In this document: positions 24,123 to 35,200 of the stretch, in pieces | Position numbering within the stretch: position 1 is the stretch's first letter | Layout of the letters: the number at the start of each line of letters is the position of its first letter | Assembly: GCF_023898315.1 (NCBI RefSeq) | Contig: NC_064623.1 | Span: forward strand, 21,473,640-21,537,639 | Direction of reading: 5' to 3' | Length of the DNA stretch: 64,000 bases | From: Schistocerca nitens | Lineage: Eukaryota > Arthropoda > Insecta > Orthoptera > Acrididae | Position numbers and translations under genes: made by a program | Notes under the pieces: model-generated | Databases searched by the model: none | Told to the model about the DNA's origin: nothing | What the model saw: the letters and a program-made list of their open reading frames with translations, nothing else

Positions 24123-24143
24123 ATGAGCTCTATAGGAACGGGT
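24123..24143 (+). CDS. PSMA3: PSMA3 exon 1
   Basis: 21 nt, MSSIGTG, followed by donor GTAAGT. A very short first coding exon, in phase 0. The start codon is fixed by the conserved MSSIGTGYDLS N terminus. Confidence 0.95.
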
Positions 24144-26187
24144 GTAAGTAGCTACATTCAAAGTAAGGAATGATTTTCTTGTGAAAGCTTTTTACAGGTA
24201 CTGTACACTGAAATACTGACAATTGGTTTGCTCTCAACTAGTTCCAAATTTTTGGTGGGAATAGATATTCACTCTGCACTTATGTTAAAACGGAGTGTCA
24301 GTTCAGCGTTAATTATTTAACATTATTTCAAAAATAGTTGCTAACCATTTCTCCAGAAACTCCAATTTACAGAAGGCGTAATGCAACATTGTGTGGAAAA
24401 TGTCACCAAACCACTGTGTTTACAATTATTATGTATTTTGTTTCAACCGTACACATCGTCTTTCACTATTTTGTTTCAGTATGATCTCTCAGCATCGCAG
24501 TTCTCGCCAGATGGTCGTGTTTTTCAGGTGGAATATGCACAGAAAGCAGTGGATAACAGTGGGTAAGAAACTGTTGCACGCACATTGTTTCGTCGTACCA
24601 ATGTTAAAGTCAATTAATGTTTTTGAATATTTTCACAGTACTGTAATAGGCCTGAGGGGAAAAGATGGCGTTGTATTTGCCGTCGAAAAACTTGTCACTT
24701 CAAAATTGTATGAGCCAGGTGCGAACCAAAGAATATTCAATATCGACAAACATGTTGGAATGGTAAGTAAAAAATTGGTAAAATAGAAGAACTAGTATGT
24801 AATTTAGAATGAGATTTTCACTCTGCAGCGGAGTGTGCGCTGATATGAAACTTCCTGGCAGATTAAAACTGTGTGCCCGACCGAGACTCGAACTCGGGAC
24901 CTTTGCCTTTCGCGGGCAAGTGCTCTACCAAGTTTGGAAGGTAGGAGACGAGGTACTGGCAGAAGTAAAGCTGTGAGGACGGGGCGTGAGTCGTGCGTGG
25001 GTAGCTCAGTTGGTAGAGCACTTGCCCGTGAAAGGCAAAGGTCCCGAGTTTGAGTCTCGGTCCGGCACACAGTTTTAGTCTGCCAGGAAGTTTCAGTATC
25101 TAATTTACTTGCCATTATATGATAAGGGTGTTGCAACTGTTGTGAGGGCTCACTTGGTAAAGCTGTCGTACCTTCAGATGCATGAAAGCTGCATTTTTAC
25201 TTGTGTGTCAAATAGTTGGCTCTAATAGCCATGCCAGTGTTGAAAATATAGTTTAAAACTTGATCCCTGTTAAATTGTAATGGAAAAAACGTTATTAAGG
25301 ACACAGTCATAGGAGTTAGTGTCATTTTTGATGTACATAAGATGGCCATACAACAGTAACTGCCTTGAATTTTCTGTTTCTGTATTGAAAGTCTTCACAG
25401 AAAGACAGTGTTTGTTATAAAGTAATGTATGACAAAGGTAGCATTCACATGATGAAAAGACCTTCTTGGGCTCAAAAGACTTTTATAAAAGGTGCGCTTC
25501 ATCATATAAAGATTGAAGGTTAGACACACAGTTTAGTAGGCCCTATATTAATTTAGTAGTTAGAAATTTTAGAGACTGCTATGGCAGGAGAGAAAAGTTT
25601 GACTAGAAGTAGCTTTACTAATATATTAAATTATTGATCAAAGGCAGTGCGTAAACATTTATTCCTGTTGATGGCATGGCTACATACTAATGTTGCAGTG
25701 GAACTATTGTTGTGCATGAAAATAAGGTGTAATGAAGGGGGAGGGGGTGACTTGGGATGGAGTGGAAGTGTGAAGAGGAGAGGCAAGAAGGAAATGTTGG
25801 ATTGAACTAGAAGAGGACAATGCATGGCAGAAGTACAAAATTAGAATAGGCAGTCTCGCCCAATTTTTGATACTGTTGCTTTGAAACAAACTAAATGATT
25901 TTTCTGATATTTCCAGGCTGTGGCTGGTTTGATATCAGATGCACGCCAGATTGTGGAGACTGCCCGGACAGAAGCAGCCAATTACCGCGCCCAGTATGGA
26001 GATGGAATCCCACTGCGTCACTTAGTGGACAGGGTTGCGGGCTACATGCACGCTTACACTTTGTACAGTGCTGTGCGTCCATTCGGATGTAGTGTGGTTC
26101 TTAGCAGCTACGAACCTGTTGATGGGCCTGCTATGTTCATGATTGATCCTTCAGGAGTTTCCTATGTGAGTAAGAAATATGCACACA

Positions 26188-26260
<73 letters not shown>

Positions 26261-29200
26261 TGCATGCGCATGTCCACTTGCATAAGCAGTATTGTGCAGA
26301 GCAGAGAGAGTGTGTGTGTGTGTTTGTGTGTGTGTGTTACTCAAGTATAAGACGAGATTTTTTCTGAAATTTGTCATTTGAAAAATAGAAGATTGTCTTA
26401 ATATTTCCAGATTTAACTACTGTTCCTGAAGTTACAATTTTTACATTGTGTAATTGCTTAATATAGTGGTCATCTTACATATACTGATCCTTTGGCAGTT
26501 CAGGTCATGCACAGGTATAATGTGTAGGAACTGGAATGGTGAGAGAGTGGACAGTGGCACTAGCTCGGTGGAGCACTAGGGCAAATGTCAGGAGGGAAGT
26601 GACTAGCAGGCAGCAAATTTTGTTGTGTTGCTAACCATGGGAATGTATATCATATATCCTGGCTCTCTGTGAATGTCTGCCATGCCTAGATGCAGTTCAC
26701 ATGAATCCAGTTGTAGTTGGAACTGAAATGACTTCAAAATTGGACAAATACTCAACAGTATCATATGTTTCTACAAGAGACTTAACACTAGAGAACACTT
26801 GAAACACTTGAGTTTCAACAGCAGCATTAAAGTTGCTACTGCTCTACAGAACTGTTGATTTTCAGGGTTGGCTACAGTGCGAATCCAAAGTGGCACGATT
26901 TCTGCTGGTTCAGCTGTAAGCAGCTGAGAGGACAACATGGTGTTGTCATTGACTTTGCTTATGTTGTCAGTGCTGTAAGAAAAATAAACTGTAGCAAATG
27001 ATATTAGATGCAAATAACAGCTGTAAAACGTGGGTCTGAGAGTTTGAGGTTTGTAATTAGTTCATGGAGACAATACACGATAATTTCAACTTAACTGTGA
27101 TTCATAAAGGCCACAGACAGTTGTGAAGCAGGAAGAAAATTAAGGTGACAATATCTATTATAGAAAATGAGCATACGGAAATGGTCTTCACTTCATCATA
27201 CACAGCTTTGTTCTGTTAACAAGTATTACACATCAACTTCTCTGGCCAGAAGTTATTGGCATAAATTCTCTACTTACTATTTCTCTTTACCAAAATATCC
27301 TACATGATAAATAGTTTGCATATAGGGTATTAACAGACATTTTTAAACATAAACTGTGAATGTAAATATAAATTTGTAGTTCTAAAACTAGGATCTGTGG
27401 AATATATCACATGAAATACATACTTTCCTCATTTCTTCCAACCACTCATAGTGTTGTGATCTTCTCTGCATCTGAATGTCATAACCAGAGGTGAGGTTAG
27501 TGTACTTGCATCAGTGATAATCTAATAAAATTTGCACATTTTTATTCATTAAGCGCTGTCTGATGCACCTATGTATAAAGTACACCAACTGCAAATAACA
27601 TTGTCTTGCACCATTCCATTGTTGTTTTACAATTGTGAGCCCATACCTGTTCCTTCATCATTGCTTCAGCTAACACAGTAATAAGTTGTGTTGTTATATG
27701 TCAGCCTGGGCAGCAGTAATATAAAGGAGGCAGCGAGATAAGTGAGAAAAAACTCTACAGTCTGTGCAAGAAAATGACCCGATTCAAAGCTGGCAGGACA
27801 ATCCCACAATGAGGCAGTTGTCTACGAGATAATTAGGAATCAAATAAGCATTTGACAGGGATGTGATGCAACTGGGCTGGTTAATGCTCCAAAAGGGTGA
27901 TTACTGTGGGGTAACACTTATATGGAGCAGCAAAGTGATACAATGAAAGTTTATTTTATTATTGCTTAATTAAACAGTGATTTAGCTCACATAAACTAAG
28001 ATTATACTATGATTTTGCTCAGACATGTTTTTACCTGGGTAACATAGAGAGCTACTTTACATGTATACAAAGTACACTGCATGCCGGCTTGAGGTGGTGG
28101 TGGTGGTGGTTAAAAAATAGCGATACCACAGATGATTGATTTAGATAATAAGTAAATAAAGATGTGAAGCTAAAAAATAATGTAAACCATTTATTTTTGT
28201 TTATTGTGTTTCTCCTTGTACTATCAGAATGTAGACAATCAGTAAATGGCATAAGTTTAGAATAGGTATAATGCTAATTTTTTAATGCAGATACTTCGTA
28301 TCATTAAAATAGCTTGCAGTTTTGATTAATATGAATATGTTAAAAATAAAATTTTCCCAAGTAGGCTCTTAATAAAAGGCACATCTTACATTCAGGCTTG
28401 ACTTATTGTTTATTGTTAAACTTGGGTAAGTATGGTATGTTTGAGGCTTGGAAGTAATATTTTAGACTCTGAAGTATTTTATATAGGAGCTGCTGTTTTT
28501 TAACTGCTCTTTTCTCCAACTTGCTCCAGTTTGGAAGATGTCTATTTATTCCATATTATAACAATGTAACGCATTTCAGGGCTACTATGGCTGTGCTGTT
28601 GGTAAAGCAAAACAGGCTGCAAAAACAGAGATTGAAAAGCTGAAGCTGAGTTCCATCAGTATCAAGGATCTGGTGAAGGATGCTGCAAAAATGTAAGTGG
28701 TGGAGTTCTCTACTCACTTGTGACAATACATGAACCGAATAAGTGAGTCTGCCCTGCAGCTCTTTCACATTTTTAAATATAGATGAATTTCTAATAGAGT
28801 TTTCCCTCTTTAGTATGGAACTTATTGCGTGTTTCCCATGTCAGAGTTTACACTTGCTGTTATTTTTGGAGTTGCCTGTTGTTTAGTATGGCAATCCATT
28901 TGTTCTCTTGCATGCTTTAAAGTTTGTATGAAAACATTGGTTTTACCATTTGCATGTACCACCAGGGAGCTCGCTGCTCTTTGGTGGGTTCGTGCTTGGC
29001 TACCATGGGGCCCCAACCTTTGCAGCATCTTTTCCCTTCCGTGCTGCATGTCTGTCCTCTTGCTATTCTTTTTCCCTATCTTGCAGAACATCTGGGATTA
29101 TCAGTGGCTGACGTCAGAACAGTCTCACCATTTTTTACCATTCCTTTTTTTCTTTCTTTGCTCACCTTCTCTTATACTTCCTCCACTTCAGCGTATGGGG

Positions 29201-32200
29201 TTCCTCTTTTTGTTCTTCCTCCCTGTGCGCTTCTGAAGGCCAGCCCACGCATCCGACGCATAACCGGTGACTGGTTACCGCATACTCCACGCCCCCCCCC
29301 CCCCCCCCCCCTGCGGGTTCGGGGGCTAGAATAGGCCCGCGGTATTCCTGCCTGTCGTAAGAGGCGACTAAAAAAGGAGTCTCAAATGTTTCGGCCTTAT
29401 GTGATGGTCCCCTCTCGGGTTTGACCTCCATCTTTCTAAATTGTTCCGAAGAGCGAGCCAATTGGGGAAGGGCGCCTTACATGGTGCACTGTATCTGTCG
29501 TGCATTGAGACCTTTAGCCGGCTTTCTCGTCGTTGCAATGGTGTCCAGCTCGTTTTCCATCTCTTGGGCGAGGATACGTCCATGGGTGCGATTTCCACGC
29601 TGCACTGTGCAGTGTTGTTTTTCGCTGCGACGACGACCTCATACATTTTTGCACCTAAGATCCAGCACGGTAGCCAATCCGTTGTGGTGGGGCCGCCATG
29701 TACCCTGTTGGTTGCAGCCCCCTGACAACACAGGGATTGCTCTACTGATGCCTGCGCCGTTTACTCCCCATGTATGCCAAGGAGTAGATGCCCATCTCCC
29801 TGGGGCATCAGGACTCCCGGCAATGGCCATCCTGCCAGGTGGCCCTTGCTGTGGCTGGGTGGCGCCCATGGGGAGGGCCCTTGGTCGGAGTAGGTGGCAT
29901 CAGGGTGGATGACACGCAATGAAGTGTGGCACATCATCTCTTGCTGGTGGCCAGCCACCAGCAGTCTCTAAGCGTTCGAGGGCTCATTTTAAAGGTAACG
30001 TTTATGACCCCAAATCGTTCCCATCCCTGGCCACACCATGGGAGGAACAAAAGGCAATGAATGACAGTGACACGTATTCGCCCCGGTATCTCGTCTGTAC
30101 TAGAGCTGATGGGGAATCCTTTGTATCTGCGAAGCCTCAGTTCTTTGTAGAGCATTTAGAGGACAAGTTTGGGGAGGTGGAGGGCTTGTCCAAAATGCGC
30201 TCTGGGTCAGTTTTGATAAAAACGGCATCCTCCGCCCAGTCACGCAGGTTACTTGCTTGTGACAAGTTGGGGGATGTTAATGTTACCATCACACCACATA
30301 AGAGTTTAAATATGGTCCAGGGTGTTATTTTCCATAGGGACCTACTTTTGCAGACTGATGACGAGCTGCGCGCCAACTTAGAGCGTAGAGGTGTTCATTT
30401 TGTCCGGCGCGTTCATCGGGGTCCGAGGGACAATCAGATTGCTACCGGTGCCTTCATCTTGGCCTTCGAGAGTGATACATTACCGGAGAAGGTCAAGGTG
30501 ATGGTCTACCGTTGTGACGTCAAGCCCTATATCCTTCCCCCGATGCGGTGCTTTAAGTGCTGGAAGTTCGGCCATATGTCTTCCCGCTGCACTTCCAGCC
30601 TCACATGTCGAGATTGCGGAAGCCCATCTCATCCCGATACTCCATGTGCTCCACCTCCCATCTGTGTCAACTGTGCAGAGCCTCATTCACCTTGCTCGCC
30701 AGATTGCAGGATCTTACAGAAAGAACGCAAAATCATGGAGTATAAGACCCTGGACCGACTGACTTACACTGAGGCTAAGCGGAAATTTGAACGGCTACAT
30801 CCCGTGCGCATGATGGCATCTTATGCCTCAACTGTCACTCTTGTTCCAGCTCCTTGAGCTGCACCACAAACGGTCAGCTCTCAGAGTCAGAGGACCTCAC
30901 CTGCCCCCTTGACGATGGGGGCCCCTTCTCTCGCTGTTGCTCCCACACCATCTACCTCGGGAGCAGCACTCACTAAACCACCGGGGACACCAGTCCCCAC
31001 TTCTAAGCCAGAGAAGCGTAAGTCTTCTTCGGCTTCTCTCGCTCGGAAGGGATCCCTCGGGTCACTCCCTTCCCAGGTTCCTACCAGCGGCACAGCAGAC
31101 ACCAACCAGTGGCTGAAGAAGTCGCTGGTCGTCGAGCTTCGCGATCATCTTCGGTCCCGGAGACTGACTCCAATAAGCCCTCTCAACAACGAAAACCAAA
31201 GGAACAGCGAGAGAAAACGACATTGAAGACCCGTAAGACCAAGACACCTGCGGTGGCACCTACTCCACCGCTACCTACAAGCTCTGCGTCTGAGGATGCG
31301 GTGGACATGCTTGCGTCCGCTGAGGACCTCGATCTCGCCGGTCCCTCAGACGCAATGGTTAGCACTTGCACGGGTGCTCCATCGGAGGCAGCAGGTGACC
31401 CAGAGGCGTAATCTGCGTTCCCAGTCCGGTCACGCCTTTCTCAGCCATGGAAAATTCCATCCTCCAGTGCAACTGCAGCGGTTTCTTCCACCATCTAGCT
31501 GAGCTCCGACAACTTGATCAGCCTTAACCCTTTCTTCTGCATTACTCTTCAGGAAACTTGGTTTCCAGCAATGCGAACCCCTGCCCTCCATGGCTATCAG
31601 GGTTATTATAAGAACCGGGCAGCTTATGAAAGGGTGTCTGGTGGCGTCTGCATATATGTCCTTAACTCTCTTCACAGCGAGTCTATCCCTCGACAAACAG
31701 CTTTAGAGGCTGTCGCTGTTTGGGTGTGGACGCCACAGGCTGTTACCGTCTGCAGTCTTTACCTTCCATCGGATGGTGATGTCGCGCAGCATGTCCTGGC
31801 TGCGCTGATAGCCCAATTGCCGCCACCTTTCTTATTATTGGGCGACTTCAACGCCCATAACCCTCTGTGGGGTGGGTCAGTGGCGACAGGTCAAGGTGCC
31901 ACCATTGAGCATTTATTGGCACAGCTCGATCTTTCGCTGTTAAATGATGGTTCCTTCACACACTTCAGTGTGGCGCATGGCACGTACTCCGCCATTGACC
32001 TTTCGATCTGCAGCCCTAGCCTCTTACCATCTGTCCAATGGAGAGTGCATGACAACCTGTGTGGTAGTGACCACTTTCCGATCTTTCTGTCACTGCCACA
32101 GCGTCAGTCTTCTGGGCACCCTTGCAGGTGGGCAATGAATAAGGCTGACTGGGACTTGTTTTCCTCCATTGCCGCTATTGAGCCTCTCTCTAATGATGAC

Positions 32201-35200
32201 ATTGATGCGGTGGTTCAATCGGTCACCATGGGCATCGTTACTGCCGCCGAATCTTCCATACCCCGTTCCTTTGGGTCCCCTCGGCGGCGGACTGTGCCTT
32301 GGTGGTCGCCTGAGATCGCTGAAGCGATTAAAGATCACCGGCGGGTGCTCCAGCGTCACAAGCGACATCCCTGCAAGCAGGAGTGCTGGGAGCGGTATGT
32401 GTCCACCATTGGCCTCCATGTCTCTCCATCACAGGTCTGGGCCAAGATCCGACGCCTCTATGGCTATCGGACCCCTGTCAGCGTCCCTGCGCTCTCACAG
32501 TTTGTACAGACTCCGACGAAATTGCCAACTGCTTGGCAGAGCATTTTGCTCTGAGTTCCGCTTCTTCCAATTACCCCCTGGCCTTCCGCTCCATTAAAGA
32601 GCGGATGGAACGTCAGAGCCTTTCTTTTCGCACCCACCATTCTGAATCCTACAATGCTCCATTCAGTGAGTGGGAATTTCACAGTGCCCTTGCCGCTTGC
32701 CCTGATACTGCTCCTGGGCCAGATCGCATCCACTGTCAGATGCTGAAACACCTTTCAGTGGACTGCAAGCGACGCCTCCTCGACCTTAACAACCGTCTCT
32801 GGGTCGAGGGTGCGTTTCCGTCGCAATGGCGAGAAAGCATTGTCATCCCTGTTTTGAAACCGGGCAAGAGCCCTTTGGAGGTGGACAGCTACCGCCCCAT
32901 TAGCCTCACCAACGTTCTTTGCAAGCTTCTTGAACGGATGGTGAGCCGGCGCTTGAATTGGGTACTGGAGTCTCGGGGCCTTCTGGCTCCGTCTCAGGGT
33001 GGGTTCCGTAAAGGCCGCTCCGCCACCGACAATCTGATGAGTCTGGAGTTGGCCATCCGTACTGCCTTTGCCCGCCGTCAGCACCTGGTCGCTGTCTTTT
33101 TCGACATGCGGAAGGCGTACGATACGACATGGCGTCATCACTTACTTTCTACGCTTCATGGATGGGGTCTTCGGGGCCCTCTGCCGATCTTTATCCGAAA
33201 TTTTCTGTCGTATCGTACCTTCCGCGTGCAAGTCGCGGCCTCCCATAGTTCCTCCCGAGTCCAGGAGAACGGGGTACCACAGGGATCTGTCCTCAGTGTC
33301 TGCCTGTTTTTAATTGCAATAAACGGGCTCGCTGCGGCGGTGGGAAATTCTGTCTCCACTTCCCTGTATGCTGACGACTTCTGCCTTTACTACCGCTCTA
33401 CTGGCATTGCAGCTGTTGAACGTCAGCTACAGGGCGCTATCCGCAAGGCGCAGTCTTGGGCTGTAGCGCATGGTTTTCAGTTTTCGGCTGCCAAGACCCG
33501 CGTTATGCATTTCTGCCGGCGCCGAACAGTCCATCCTGAGCAGCGGCTTTATCTTGCCGGCGAACTCCTTGCTGTGGTGGAGACCCACAGGTTTTTGGGT
33601 GTAGTTTTTGATGCCCAGCTGACTTGGCTGCCTCATATTCGGCAGCTTAAACAGGCGTGTTGGCAGCATCTAAATGCTCTGAGATGCTTGAGCCACACCC
33701 GCTGGGCCGCCGACCGATCTACCCTGTTACGGCTCTACCAGGCGTTAATCCAGTCTCGTCTGGATTATGGGAGCCTGGCTTATGGCTCAGCATCCCCATC
33801 TGCGCTGCGGGTACTGGACCCAATCCTACACAGCGGGATATGCCTTGCCAGTTGTGCTTTCCGGACCTGCCCAGTGGACAGCATACTTGCGGAGGTAGGT
33901 GTCCCTCCATTGTGGTTCAGGTGCCAAAATTTACAGGCCGCTTATGCTGCCCATGTTTTTAGCTTGTCCGGGCATCCAAACTATCGTCTCCTGTTCCCGC
34001 GATCGGTCGTCCATCTGCCAGAACGTCGGCCCCGGTCAGGTTGTACGATCGCGGTCCGCGTCAAAGAGCTTCTCTCCGGGCTTAGGGTTTTCACTGTTCC
34101 ACCTCCTTTTCGGGCCACTTTGCGTACACCCCCATGGTGTGTTCCTCGCCCTTGCCTTCGGCTCGACTTGGCACAGGGCCCGAAGGACTCAGTCCCTCCA
34201 GAGGCCTTCCGCCACCGCTTTTATTCCATCCTGGCCACGTATCAGGGTTCTGACGTTGTTTACACTGACGGTTCGATGGTTGCTGGTCGTGTCGGTTATG
34301 CGCTAACTCTAGGGGACCATTCCGAACAACGTTCCTTGCCGGCTGGCTGCAGCGTTTACACTGCTGAGCTGGTCACCATCTTTCGAGCCCTAGAGTATAT
34401 CCGCTCCAGCTCAGGTGAGTTCTTCGTGATCTGTAGCGATTCCCTGAGCGGTTTACGAGCTCTCGACCAGTATTTCCCTCGTTCTCGTCTGGTGATGGCT
34501 ATCCAGGAGTCCCTGCATACTCTTGCCCGTTGCGGCCGCTCTGTGGTCTTTGTGTGGACCCCCGGTCATGTCGGTATCCCGGGCAATGAACGAGTTGACC
34601 GCCTGGCGAAAGAGGCCACCAGGCAACTATCTCTGGATGTTGGCCTCCCAGAGACTGATTTGCGAGCGGTCCTCCGCCGAAAAGTTTTTGCGCTTCGGGA
34701 CGCTGAATGGCGCGATCGGATCACGCCCAATAAACTCCGTGCCATTAAGGAGACAACGACTGTGTGGCGGTCATCCATGTGAGCCAACCGCAGGGACTCA
34801 GTCGTCCTTTGTCGGCTCCGCATTGGCTACTCCCGGGTGACACACAGTTACTTACTGCGTCGGGAGGACCCCCCTCTGTGTCGCTGCTGGGTGGCTTTGA
34901 CAGTGGCCCACATTTTGGTGGCCTGTCCCCTTTTAGCTGTGGTCAGGCGGACATTTGCGCTGCCTGATACGCTCCCTGCCCTTTTAACTGATGACCCTGC
35001 TATGGCTGGCTTAGTTTTACGTTTTATTCGGGCAGGGGTTTTTTATCATTTAATATGAGTGTTTATGTTTTATTTTATTGTTTTGTATTGATTCTGGCCT
35101 TTGGCCTACGGTTTTAAACTGAGTTTTTAATGTGTTCTCGGTGGTTGGCTTTTCCCTTTTTATTCTATGGTCAGCCAACCACTGCCACACTCCGTGTGAT

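Noticed and set aside
25000-25076. A genuine tRNA gene
   Set aside because: D- and T-arms look right, but the acceptor stem has mismatches, the base before the anticodon is G rather than T, the anticodon stem needs an extra base, and the same sequence occurs as an inverted partner 80 bp away. It is better described as a tRNA-derived repeat.
26179-26367. Serine/leucine repeat proteins
   Set aside because: These are translations of the TC/CA/GT microsatellite.
28822-29236. Hydrophobic open frames that look like membrane proteins (28829-29236)
   Set aside because: They lie in the pyrimidine-rich 5' UTR of the I-group LINE; T/C-rich DNA reads as Leu/Phe/Ser by composition.
30909-31411. Separate Ser/Pro-rich host proteins
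   Set aside because: Both frames are the C-terminal tail of LINE ORF1 after an in-frame stop and a frameshift.
34257-34620. A cellular RNase H gene
   Set aside because: It is in frame with, and directly follows, the LINE reverse transcriptase; it is the RNase H domain of that ORF2.
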